Assembly: GCA_026874595.1 (NCBI GenBank)
Contig: CM049311.1
Location: 45,079,676-45,143,675, forward strand
Length of the DNA stretch: 64,000 nucleotides
Origin: Sipunculus nudus
Lineage: Eukaryota; Annelida; Sipuncula; Golfingiida; Sipunculidae
Direction of reading: 5' to 3'
Shown in pieces: positions 43,573-53,836 of this stretch. Made by a program: the position numbers and the translations under genes. The notes beneath the pieces were generated by a model. It was not told the origin of the DNA and did not search any database. It was given only the letters and a program-made list of their open reading frames with translations. Every line of letters starts with the position of its first letter. The first letter of the stretch is position 1.

Positions 43573-43938
43573 TGTTATAAGATCCGTCCAACTAGCGAGC
43601 CCTCCCGCTAGCCACCAGCGACAGCCACGCGGGTTTTTTCCCGCGTGACCGGCCCAACCCCGGCAGACCAGCAGTCTGGATTTCCTAACGTGTTTGAACG
43701 GTCGCGACCTGGTTGAGTTCCTCCCGATTGAGACCCCTCAGATCACTGGACAATCTGTTAGACTTATATGATTATTAGCTACACCACGATAGTGATTAGA
43801 AGCACCAAGATATATAGTGATTAGTAATTCATGTACTGCGGAGTGGCACGGACATAAACTTTGTTTGGACAGTTTTATCTCGATATTTTGACACACTGAT
43901 GGACTAACCCGCTCGGATTATCAATTCGGATCGTGTCA
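43573..43938 (+). repeat. Element E 3' LTR
   Basis: Near-identical to the 5' LTR, followed by GTAT and resumed LINE sequence. Confidence 0.9.
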
Positions 43939-43942
43939 GTAT

Positions 43943-44839
43943 TTTAATATGGCAAAGATATTAAGATGAGTGCACAAGAGATGAAATACATGAAGCTTTT
44001 CAGAATATTGATAACATAACAATTTCTACAAAACTAATATATTTTCAATAAAAAATTTTGCATCATATTCTTGCATTAAACCCATTCTTGACTAAAGCTG
44101 GTATTACAGAGAGTGATCTCTCTGTACTTTTCGCAACAGTAAGAAAGAAACCATCACACATATATTCTATGAATGTGATCAAACCAAGGAACTTTGGAAA
44201 AAAATACAGGATTGGCCTACAACCTTTAGTATCCCAAACATTTTCTCAATTAAAATAATAATTCTGAATGTAAGCTCAAATGGATTAATGGACAAAATCT
44301 TACTCTTTGTAAAATATTATGTATATATAAAACAGTGTAAAAGAGAGGTGTTGTCCTTTAAAGGTGCAAGAAATTTTATAAAATATTACTATGACATTGA
44401 ATAAAGGGTGGCACCTTCCAGAGGAAAACTTAAATACCATGAAAATCTCTGGAAACCAATTGCTTACTTAAACAATGCTTAATATCGACTGGGGGGAGTT
44501 GAAGTGTTTATTGAAGATTTATCTAAATATATCTATCAATTAAATAAATGGAAAAAATATGCTACATAAAATCTACTCAAGTTATTATAAAAGGAACTTT
44601 AAGAATAGACTTACAAAGAAATAAAACAGTTAAATTTATATTTAAAAAATGCGCATCAGATATACTTGCTTTGTCTTGTTTTGTTTTAGTGTATGTAGGT
44701 TCCTTTGGTCCTTATGCATGTCAATTGTAAGATTTTTGTTGTTGTATGTATATGGATCGTGTATTGTTATATCTAGTTGAAAATGTGTACTGATATTCAT
44801 TGTACATGTTCTTTAATTGATTAATAAAGTGTTAAAAAA
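43943..44839 (+). pseudogene. L1-type LINE 3' part
   Basis: Reads toward the LINE C-terminus: LTKAGITESDLS (about 44092), then a frame-shifted KKETITHIFYECDQTKELW (about 44142-44200), the Cys/His tail motif of L1/Tx1-like ORF2 proteins. It then becomes 3' untranslated sequence ending in an AATAAA and a short A tract. Confidence 0.7.
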
Positions 44840-44852
44840 ACTTTATCAACAT

Positions 44853-45106
44853 CAGTTACGGGGATATCTGTTTAGGTTTTGTGCGTAGCGGTGTCACACC
44901 ACTGACGAGAGAGCGCCTCACCAGAATCTCATGTAGCCATCTGTAAGTTATTATTTGGTTGTATTAAAACTTTATTTATGTACTGCTGCCTCATTTAACT
45001 GTGAATGCATGAGACTTTGAGTGTCAAGTGCAGAGACCTTAACCTGAACCTTTGGAATGTAAACTAACCCGAACTTACGTGTGTTATCCCCATCCCAGGT
45101 GTAACA
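44853..45106 (+). repeat. Element D 5' LTR, third piece (R/U5)
   Basis: CAGTTACGGGGATAT to CCAGGTGTAACA, matching 53910-54173 (TTTAGGTTTTGTGCGTAGCGG, GTAGCCATCTGTAA, ACTTTGAGTGTCAAGTGCAGA). The 3' LTR has about 20 more bases (CTCCCGGCTTCGCC region) near 53955. Confidence 0.85.
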
Positions 45107-45113
45107 GATATGT

Positions 45114-45131
45114 TGGCGCCCAACGTGGGGC
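45114..45131 (+). promoter_or_regulatory. Element D primer-binding site
   Basis: TGGCGCCCAACGTGGGGC, eight bases past the LTR end. TGGCGCCCAACGTGGGG is a well-known tRNA-Lys type primer-binding site in retroelements. Confidence 0.75.
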
Positions 45132-45303
45132 TCTGTTATATTTAGTTAATAGTTATTGATTCCAAATTTGTTAGTTATAAGGCAGCAGTTTTATTGGTTC
45201 TTGTCACAACAACGTTTTTAATTTATCGAGAATAACTGATAACACATATTTTTTAGATATTTCTTAGATAAACATATCTTAGGGATATATATTTAGATAC
45301 ACA

Positions 45304-46576
45304 ATGGCCACAGATAACACTTAGTTTACTTAGAGATTGTTACATCGAACGATATCCCTATTTAGTACAGCGAGGCTGAGTTTAGTTGATGAACAGGAGC
45401 ATAGAGCGGCGGCTTCAGCTGAGACATCTAGTGTACTTGATGTCCAAGAAGCATTGGTGAGGCAGACGACAGCGAAACCGGGGCCATTGCACCATCAGCG
45501 AACCCGACAACCCTTGCGAATCATCCATCAGAACCACATATGAGGTCACTATAGATGGATAGTATGACAGATCCGGATGAGTGCCAGCCAGCACACTACA
45601 GAATGACAAGTATAACCAACCGAAATCGACAAGAAAGACGAACTACATTTGATCCAGCAGTAACTAACACACCACGTAGAACAAACTGGTCTGGGAGAAA
45701 TCAACCCGCATCTCGACCGGAAAAAACACCGATGAATAATCCATCAGCGCCACCTCTGATGTCAACAGTCATAGAGAGTATGACACAGCCTGATCTTCGA
45801 CAGCAAGACTTCTGCACAATGATAAGTACGACCAACAAAAAGCGACCAGAGAAAATAATAGCTTTAGATGATGCACCAACCGATACACCTCCCAGACCAC
45901 TATGGCATGAGAGAAACGCAGCAACTCCTCGACCGGGCATTCCGAGTCCAATAATAGATCGCCACGTACTTGTGCCACCAACCCAAGCCTATCGTGTCGA
46001 GAGGACACCGCGAGTTTCAGCAACTTTTGACGGCAGAAATACTGAATGGAAGGACGACAGAGTGCATTATGTGACTATAGCCAGAATAAATGGATGAGAT
46101 GATCAAGAGAAAGCCATGCATTTAGCGACAAGTCTGAGAGGAGACGCACAACGCCTTCTATGAGACATGGTATTTGATGAGTAGTGGGTCAATCGAGAGG
46201 AAATTCTGCCCAAAAGAGAGACAGGAATCCTATCAGTGCCAGTTTATGGAGCGCCGAGCTTCATGAGTCACCTGCTGACTCCCCACAAATATTTCAGAGC
46301 CTTGCCAGCCGAGCCTACCCTGCCTTAACGGGAGAATACAGGGAACGACTAGTGATAAGTCAATTCATAAAGAACCTTGAACCGGCTGAACTCAGACGGC
46401 ACGTGCGCTACAGTCGAGCACAAACGATAGAAGTGACAGTCTCGTTGGCGGGAGCGTACGAAAAGAACGATGGACTCGCCACAAAAAGACATATCGCTAC
46501 CAAAACTAAGGCTACAGTGTATACAGCAGAGGCCAGTAAACTTATGGGATCAACAAGACAACCCTTGTGCTACTGA
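45304..46576 (+). pseudogene. Element D gag
   Basis: The first frame (45304) stops after six codons. The main frame 45555-46097 holds two diverged copies of a 70-residue Thr/Pro/Arg-rich unit (beginning SMTDPDECQ and SMTQPDLRQ) and then the gypsy gag core RVSATFDGRNTEWKDDRV; TGA at 46095 interrupts. ATSLRGDAQRLL follows, then shifts near 46165. The frame 46184-46576 carries GEYRERLVISQFIKNLEPAELRRHV. No zinc knuckle is visible. At least three lesions. Confidence 0.78.
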
Positions 46577-46943
46577 AAACACATAACGACAAGGAATTAT
46601 AAGTATGCGAGGTCGCAGACTTAGACTTTGTCCTGGTAGATTCCATCTACCAGCAGTCATGTCTAGTGTGTCCTCTACAGAACCTGGGTGGTATACTTGG
46701 TCTAGATTATATGGTGAAGAAGGAAGCTGTTTCAAACCTTTTCGATGGCAGGATAATATTGAATAACCAAAACATCGCAGTGCTAGCCATTGGGCGGATG
46801 CATTGGTAACTGAGACAACATCCGAAAAAGCAGGGGGACAGCCTCGCTCGAACAAACAAGAGGACCCCTGCAGTATCAAACACACGACGACCAACTTGCC
46901 AGGATTTATTCTTGCGTCCTAAAGCTCATCTGGTATAACCGAA
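46577..46943 (+). pseudogene. Element D protease remnant
   Basis: Mostly unreadable, but GGILGLDYMVKKEAV near 46685-46730 corresponds to the conserved G-(I/L)-LG-x-D segment near the end of retropepsins. The active site DTG is not found; multiple stops. Confidence 0.5.
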
Positions 46944-47618
46944 ATGACTACCCATAAGATAGATACCGGAAACAGCCGACCTATCAAACTATCGCCTCGG
47001 CGACTTCCGAGAACACAGAAAGAGATTGTGACCAGAGAAATAAAAAGGATGGCGTCTGAAGGCATCGTAGAACTAAGTAATAGTCCTTGGGCGTTCTCGG
47101 TGGTGTTAGTAAAGAAAAAGGACGGCAATGTTCGCTTCTGTGTGGACTACCGGCGCCTGAATGACGTAACGGGGGGGAAAAATGCATATCCCTTACCCCG
47201 AGTCGATGATAGCCTAGAGGCCCTAGCAGGAGCTCTGTGGTTTTGCACGTTGGATTTTTCGAGCGGATACTGGCAGGTCGCTATGGATGATACAGACAAG
47301 GAGAAGACCGCATTTGTTACCACGGATGGCTTGTTTCACTTTAATGTTCATTTCTTTTGCCTCAGTAACGCCCCTGCAACACTTTCTAGACTGATGGGAA
47401 TTTTCCTTAAGAGGTCTTATAGGAGGGAAATGCTTGGTGTATCTCGATAATTGTTTATGGTCCAGACATCGACACAACACTTCAGAATCTGCAGTATGTG
47501 TTCGGCCGGTTGAAAGGAGCTTGTTTGATACTAAAACCCAAGAAATGTGATCTGGGATCTGATTCAGCAGGAAATTTCGTTTCTTGGAAATATAGTAACC
47601 CAGGAAGGTGTGCAGTGT
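46944..47618 (+). pseudogene. Element D reverse transcriptase
   Basis: The open frame 46944-47450 covers RT motifs: IVELSNSPWAFSVVLVKKKDG, RFCVDYRRLND, YPLPRVDDSLEALAG, CTLDFSSGYWQVAM (first Asp), FVTTDGLFHF, LSNAPATLSRLMG. A frameshift near 47430 precedes the catalytic box, which reads YLDN (near 47441-47452), so one catalytic aspartate is lost. LKPKKCDLGSD follows in another frame, then VTQEGV where the 586-bp insertion cuts it. Confidence 0.85.
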
Positions 47619-48204
47619 TTTTATATAGCTACGTAAATGACGGGGAAGCCATACAGATGATCGGTCGAGAAGGTTCCAGAAGACGATCGATCGGCGGGCG
47701 GTGAAGCATGACACACAGAACACAGAAGTGTAATAATGGAAACACAGAGGAACTCGAATCGTGTTACACTCAAGGTGACGTCACGAGGCGTATTCTTATA
47801 AAAACACCACATGCCGGATTTCGTATAGGCTGCACGTATCATTTTAACTGTCAAGATGTTCACCAGGCCTGGTTTCGGACGTTATTCGTCTACTCATTGA
47901 ACAAGGACTCTAATTTACTGTGAACAGATCCTCCGCAGCCCCAGGTGTGTACGTACTTGTTATAATATGATTTTGTTATTCGGAGACACACCTGAAAACT
48001 TAGTAATTCGTTTGTTTTAAAAATGGGTGTCTCACCTGGACAGTATTATATGTAATCGAAACGAACCGTTTTCGTCATTGTATATACTGTAAATTATGAT
48101 TTGTTTATTATAAATATATTATTAGTTACTTTGTGAGTCTTTTTTCAGTTGAGTTGAGTTGGTTGCGTGTCGAACTCGGATGGAATTTTTTTTCACAAGT
48201 AACA
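47619..48204. mobile_element. 586-bp insertion, possible solo LTR
   Basis: AGTGT flanks both sides (47614-47618; 48205-48209), and the pol reading resumes exactly afterwards. The insert has no RT text. It contains TGACGTCAC (CRE-like, about 47778) followed 16 bases later by TTATAAAAA, i.e. a core promoter, as an LTR would. Its ends read (TG)TTTTTATATAG... and ...CAAGTAACA, which are weakly TG...CA-like if the border is moved by two bases. A solo LTR of an element not otherwise in the window is the best guess. Confidence 0.55.
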
Positions 48205-48860
48205 AGTGTGGCCCAGAGAAAGTAAACTCAGTAACGGACTGGCCACAGCCTACAAACAGCCGGCGACTGAGGGGCTCTTCGGGACTTGTGTTATATTACA
48301 GAAAATTCATCCCAGAATTTACTGTCATTGCTGCACCAATGAATAGACTTCTACAGAAGAAAGTAACATTTTGCTGGACAACAATATGTGAAATGGCATT
48401 TCATAAACTGAAGGAAAGATTAACTTGCTCACCTGTCCTTGACCACCCTACGGTCCAAGACCAAATTATCTTTGATACAGATGCAAGCGTATACGGAATT
48501 AGCGGAATCCTGTCGCAGAAACAAGATGGAAAAGAAAAGTTTATCGCATACTACAGCAAAACTCTCTCCAGAACACTGCGACGCTACTGTACTACCTACC
48601 GGGAGCTTTTGGCTCCAGTCTCCTCCGTCAAGCATTTTAGGCATCTCTATGGACAATCATTCCTGGTGAGAACCGACCATTACAGTTTCAAGTGGTAAAT
48701 GAATTTGAAGAACGCAGAAGGCATGGTTGCTCGATGGATAGCTCAGCTGTCAGAATACTACTTTACAGTGGAGCATCGCAACGGGGTCGGCACATAGAAA
48801 CGCAGATGCACTGTCGCGAGAACCCTGCAGGAAGACGTGGATACCCACAGTGTCCGGATT
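48205..48860 (+). pseudogene. Element D RT connection and RNase H
   Basis: Resumes with CGPEKVNSVTDWPQPTNSRRL (about 48208-48270), GLVLYYRKFIPEFT, then RNase H: IIFDTDASVYGISGILSQ (first Asp), IAYYSKTLSRTLRRYCTTYRELLA, FLVRTDHYSFKW. TAA at 48696, then continuation EGMVARWIAQLSEYYFTVEHRNG in another frame. Catalytic residues partly kept; broken after 48696. Confidence 0.83.
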
Positions 48861-49106
48861 GTCAAGAACAGTCTCGCCTCAAAAAGGTCTGGTCGAACTA
48901 GAGGTATACCGCAAGGGTAAGAAGGTAACTGGTTTTCAGGATGGACAAACGAGTATTATACAAGCTTCAGCGGGAGGATCAAGTACAAAGACAATAGCCA
49001 CATGGTTGTCAGAATCGGCGGAACGGCCATCATGGAGAGTTCTCTAGCTGCAGGCTTAAGGGAAAGGACGTGCCCCACGGCCGTGTTTAATCCCTATTAA
49101 AGCCGT

Positions 49107-49943
49107 ATGAGCGGTGAAAGTAACGACGTTAAAGCTCTGTGGCTTCAGAGGCAAACACTTATGTGTCAAGACGGGCTACTTTACCGATTAATACACATCA
49201 GGACGAATGAGTCCATCTTGCAGCGTGTAGCGCCTATGGGACTGTGGAGATGGATAATGCACCAACTGCATGGAACCAGACTCGGAGGCCACCTTGGGGT
49301 CGGAAAAACTCGAGAAAAGATATGACAGAAATGTTACTGGCCAGGGCAACGCAAAGAAATTGCGAGATGGTGTTACATTGCCAAAAGTGTGCCACACGGA
49401 AAACCGGACCCTGACCGGGTAGGGCAAAGCTATGACAACAAACAGTTAGAGCATCACTAGAAAGAGTAGCCATAGATATTCTTGTTCCACTCCCTGAGAC
49501 GAAAGATGGAAACTGGTATATTAAAGTTCTTCGGATTATTTCACAAAGTGGACGGAAGCGTATGCGCTCAGAGATCACACAGCGCAAACGGTGGCTGACG
49601 TCATCATGACACAGTTGTTTGTCGTTTTGTGGGCTACTGCAACTACACTCGGATCAGGGTACTGAGTTTAAATCTGATCTGTTCCAGCAAATAATGAATC
49701 TTCTGGAGATCGAAAAGACGCGCACCTCGCCGTACAGGCCTCATTCAGATTAGTTTGTGGAGCGTTTTACCCGGCAACCCAACAGGTGTTGACATTATTA
49801 GTCTACGCGAACGGAGACGACTGGGATGACCACCTGCCTTACCTGATGATGGTTTATAGATCATCAATACAGGAGAGTACCAGATGTACCCTAAATCTCA
49901 TTTTTAGGGCGCGAGGTCAGTCTCCCCAAACTCCTGATGATGG
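49107..49943 (+). pseudogene. Element D integrase
   Basis: Zinc region: QLHGTRLGGHLGVGKTREKI (49264-49323), TGA at 49324, then CYWPGQRKEIARWC and shifted CAKS-type text. The core DDE region 49430-49800 is visible only as fragments in three frames (near DYFTKWTEAYA, 49535-49567). HLPYLMMVYRSS-like text lies near 49833-49865. Severely broken. Confidence 0.7.
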
Positions 49944-50423
49944 GTGCTCCCGCAGGGCAAGATGAGCCAGTGTGTCCCATCGAATCCGTCCAGTGGGTTA
50001 AAGAAGTCACACTTCAGACCCATGCATATGCCAGATCACATTCTGCACAAGATCCAAACTAGCCCGGGACAGAGACAAGTGGTTTGCCACGTTGATTGCT
50101 TAAAACCTTATGAACCGCAGTCGCCAGTTAACTGGGACAACACGCCACCCAAGACAAGTATGGGCATGACGAGCCTTAGTCCCTACCCGGAGAAGTCCCC
50201 TGTTCTCTACGTGGAGAATCTAGTCATTTTTTCCATTGCATCGAGTGACGACAACTCCGGTGAAAGAACAGAGGCACCACCAGACACCCCTCAGCTTAAT
50301 GGAAAGGTCGTTCAACCAAGACAGGACATTGTTGATGACTCCAATGGTCAGCTCGCCACCTCATCTCCCACTTACCTTGGAAGTAAATTGAATCGGAGAG
50401 TCCCCAACAGAAAAGATTTGTAA
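49944..50423 (+). pseudogene. Element D integrase C-terminal tail
   Basis: 160 codons: HMPDHILHKIQTSPGQRQVVCHVDCLKPYEP is the usual motif after gypsy integrases (basic loop, then VVHxDxLKPY), followed by an acidic Ser/Pro/Thr-rich tail ending SKLNRRVPNRKDL before TAA 50421. Confidence 0.72.
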
Positions 50424-50469
50424 CTGAAAATACAATTCAAATCTTGTTATTACTGTACGATAGCGATCA

Positions 50470-51123
50470 TCTATATTGATAATTCTTGCCTTCCAGAGCA
50501 ACTACACGCAGCACCACATCATCGCAGAGGGCGGAGTACTCTGTGGTCTGTACGACTACTTGCTGCTTAAGTTTGAGGCGGCTTTCCCAGAAAAAAAAGC
50601 CTGAGCGAATTAGAGGACCAGCTCTTCCCTCGAAGCTCAAATACGAAACGGCCTCAGGAGGACGAGTAAAGGGTAGACACCGAGCCAGCCCAAACAAACC
50701 TGGCCATTCGACAGGTCATTTATATTGCCATGCTTGGTCAAATGGGAAGGAAAACCGGTTAACTGCCCCATTGGTTCTTGCTTAAGACGTGCTACTTTTC
50801 TGCTTATACGTTGTGTGGCTGGTTGTATAAAAGGAAGGTGGACCTCCAGAAAACACCTGGCCGGTAAGCGTGGTCTGGGATTCGAGCAAGCGGACAAAAT
50901 TGCCAGAGAGGCGGGTAAAAAGCTGAAAGTTTATACTAATTATGTCAATTATACGCCTGATAATCTTCATCCAAATATGCTGTCCGGTCTGAAACTCGTC
51001 AACATTAACAGCAGGTTGATCTCATTCGGGAAAAATCTTCAGGCAGGAGCAAACCTGAGCAGAGCAGCCATGCGCATCATGTTCGTAAATCTGGGAACAA
51101 CCTCCGCGACGTTCCACAGATAG
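50470..51123 (+). pseudogene. Possible accessory ORF between pol and 3' LTR
   Basis: No family recognised. Two overlapping frames, 50486-50785 and 50725-51123, together look like one interrupted protein: an Arg/Ser-rich start, KKKPERIRGPALPSKLKYE, then a Cys-containing patch (NCPIGSC ... CVAGC) and a basic stretch KGRWTSRKHLAGKRGLGFEQ leading to EQADKIAREAGKKLKVY. Cys spacing and basic residues suggest a nucleic-acid-binding or zinc-binding module. It occupies the position where some retroelements carry env or an accessory gene. It could be a captured host fragment, a degraded ORF or chance. Confidence 0.35.
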
Positions 51124-51856
51124 AGCCTGCACCCTTCCCATGGCGGGAGCATCCAGCTGACGACTTAAAGGTGAGTAAGGGAGGGAATTTATCGGTGATT
51201 TGAAAAACAACAACACCTCGAAATACGACGGTTACAAAGCAAGCAACAACAGTATCTCGACCTGGCAAAGGTAGTAAATAATTGCATAGCCGGTCAGGTC
51301 TGAACCCCAACAAGCCAAGATAAGACAGGAACGTAATTAACTCATCCCCTACTGTATCCTGAGTAGGTACCACCGCAAAAGTGTATGAACAGAATAAGTG
51401 CCTGCTTGGCTGCCCATATATATATCTCGGAATAGCTTCAAATGGAGTGAAAACCGCTCGGACCTTATTTGAATTTATTCTTGGATACTTACTCAATGGA
51501 TACCCCTGTGAATAATTACCGTGCTGATATACCTTTGACAAATAGGAGTTATCTTATTTTATGGTGAACCAGTCGCGGATTTATGCAAACTATCAAGATG
51601 TTAATGTTGCGCTCGTTGGGGACGGTATTTTACAAGAGCAAAGTCGGTATCCCCTTTGAACTTTCAATCTGGACTCTGTTATCATCTTAGATTTAGTGCA
51701 CTGCTTTGAGAGTTAACGATAGATCCATATCACATACATATTATATGTTAACTTATTTTTATATGTCCTTTTATTGATTTCAGGCGCACCCAAGGTATTG
51801 GTGGACATCTTCGCTACGCTCCAATTATTTCAGTGGGGGGGGGGGGGGGTAGGGAA
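51124..51856 (+). other. Element D 3' untranslated region and poly-G polypurine tract
   Basis: No coding motif. At 51835-51856 a run of about 14 G with TAGGGAA precedes the 3' LTR (TGTATGG at 51857), acting as or grown from the polypurine tract. Confidence 0.65.
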
Positions 51857-52137
51857 TGTATGGTTCAATGGGGTCAGTCATACTGCTGGTGCCCGGGTTA
51901 GCTGGGTATTTCACTTACGTAGTGGGGGTTAGTCGGCTGGTCTGTATCAGTGATGTAGCGCTGGGCGATAACCGCTCGTGCGGGAGATATGACCATGCGG
52001 ATACCGCTCGGATGGTAACCGTCCACCACTAACCTATAAAAATCAATCTTCTTAGTCTGTTCTCAGAGTGGTCAGCTCTCATGTCAACCTTTACTGTGAT
52101 TTGTTTTCTCACCATTGGAATTCTAAAATAGATTATT
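51857..52137 (+). repeat. Element D 3' LTR, first piece
   Basis: TGTATGGTTCAATGGGGTC to AAAATAGATTATT. Matches 31755-31955 and 38980-39036. It reads straight through the points where the Jockey-type LINE interrupted the other LTR (about 52045-52055). Confidence 0.88.
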
Positions 52138-53836
52138 GTATCCGTCAAAACAGAGTTTTGCGGATACTATGTTTTCAGCCGCCGCCGCCGCCGCGTAGGT
52201 GTCCGGAGAACTCCTCGGTAACCGCTGGGCGGAATTTTACGAAACCCGGGATTATGTTCGGGTCACATGTTAACTGCTGCGCCCCGATTTTGTTTTGACC
52301 TCTGACCTTTCCTCTGCGCTCTGCGTCCGTTTGTGTGTCTGTTTCCACACATAAACCCACATATCTCGGGTACCGTTTGACCGATCAGTAAATTTTTTTT
52401 GCACAAATGTAGCCCTCAGAGAGCTTTATAACATACATCAAAAATGGTGGCGCCACCTGCAACCATGTTTGCACAGTGTCCATCTGTTCGTCTGCCTTGG
52501 GTTAAAATCACTCATATCTCTGCAGTGACTTGACTAATTCACCTGAAATTCGGCATGCGTAAACATCCTGGATAGCTTTTCTGATTTTATGACAGGTGGC
52601 GCCACCTACATTCACGTTTACGATGCAGACATCCAAGCTCATATCTTGGGAACCGTTTGACCGATCAGGAAAATTCTTTTGCACAAATGTAGCCCTTGGA
52701 GAGCTTTATAACATACACCAAAAAAAGGTGGCGCCACCTGCAACCATGTTTGCACAGTGTCCATCTGTTCGTCTGCCTAGGGTTAAAATCACTCATATCT
52801 CTGCAGTGACTTGACTAATTCACCTGAAATTTGGCATGCGTATACATCCTGGATAGCTTTTCTGATTTTATGACAGGTGGCGCCACCTACATTCACGTTT
52901 ACGCTGCAGACATCCAAGCTCATATCTTGGGAACCGTTTGACCGATCAGGAAAATTCTTTTGCACAAATGTAGCCCTTGGAGAGCTTTATAACATACACC
53001 AAAAATGGTGGCGCCACCTGCAACCATGTTTGCACAGTGTCCATCTGTTTGTCTGCCTTGGGTTAAAATCACTCATATCTCTGCAGTGACTTGACTAATT
53101 CACCTGAAATTTGGCATGCGTATACATCCTGGATAGCTTTTCTGATTTTATGACAGGTGGCGCCACCTACATTCACGTTTACGCTGCAGACATCCCAGCT
53201 CATATCTCAGGAACCGTTTGACCGATCAGAGGAATTTTTTTGCACAAATGTAGCCCTTGAAGAGCTTTATAACATACACAAAAAATGGTGGCGCCACCTG
53301 CAACCATGTTTGCACAGTGTCCATCTGTTTGTCTGCCTTGGGTTAAAATCACTGATATCTCTGCAGTGGTTTGACTAATTCACCTGAAATTCGGCATGCT
53401 TATACATCCTGGATAGCTTTTCTGATTTTATGACAGGTGGCGCCACCTGCATTTTTTTATGCAGCAGATATCCAAGCTCATATCTTAGGAACCGTTTGAC
53501 CGATTGGGCCAAAGTTTTGCATGTGTATAGTTCTCACAAAGCTCTTTATCATACGCTAAACTGGTGGCGCCACCTGCAACCCTTTTTTGCACAGCGTCCA
53601 TCTGTTTGTCTGCCAAGGGCAAAAATCACTCATATACAATATGGTGGTTTGACTTATCTGCCTTAAATTTTGCATATGTATACAACTTGGACGGCTTTCT
53701 GGATTTTTTGGTAGGTAGCGCAACCTACATACACAAATTGGCTGCAGACATCCATGCTAATATGCAACACTTCACCCGTTCCACTCTGATTTAGGCGGAT
53801 ACAAGTAGTCGCTTGTCGACTACCCGTATTCTAGTT
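52138..53836 (-). mobile_element. Tandem-core element, family 1, copy 2
   Basis: In this orientation it begins with hairpin GTATCCG-t-CAAAAC-aga-GTTTTG-CGGATAC (52138-52167; 13 paired bases with one bulge) and ends with GTAGTCG..CGACTAC and GTATTCTAGTT. Five units start at about 52401, 52681, 52962, 53242 and 53519 (period about 280 bp); each unit has two related halves joined through the palindrome GGTGGCGCCACC. The empty site at 39031-39046 shows that insertion added no target duplication (at most AA/TT). No coding capacity; several open frames across units are by-products of the repeat. Confidence 0.85.

Larger units (their letters stand above)
39566..43938 (+). mobile_element. LTR element E with gag but no pol
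   Basis: LTRs 39566-39928 and 43573-43938 differ at only a few positions by eye (about 97 percent alike), so this is one of the youngest insertions. It is flanked by GTAT (39562-39565; 43939-43942). Inside are a primer-binding site, a 1.6-kb leader, gag with a zinc knuckle, a short protease remnant and a polypurine tract. RT, RNase H and integrase are absent. It would depend on enzymes of a related gypsy element. Confidence 0.88.
39107..44839 (+). mobile_element. L1-type LINE, 5'-truncated, with LTR element inside
   Basis: Flanked by ACTTTACCAACAT (39094-39106) and ACTTTATCAACAT (44840-44852), a 13-bp duplication with one mismatch; the joined sequence is present uninterrupted at 53893-53920. 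The 5' end starts in the RT domain, so it was truncated on insertion. The 3' end reads TTAATAAAGTGTTAAAAAA, a polyadenylation signal and short A tail. Without element E it is about 1.36 kb. Confidence 0.85.

Noticed and set aside
52000-52137. Deletion derivative of the Jockey-type LINE (5' text joined to 3' text)
   Set aside because: The matching flanks are the LTR of element D, not LINE sequence: the LINE has an 11-bp duplication and sits between them only in the other LTR.
52596-53794. Five similar frames starting MAPPTFTFT
   Set aside because: They repeat with the 280-bp core units of a non-coding element; similarity reflects the DNA repeat, not a protein family.
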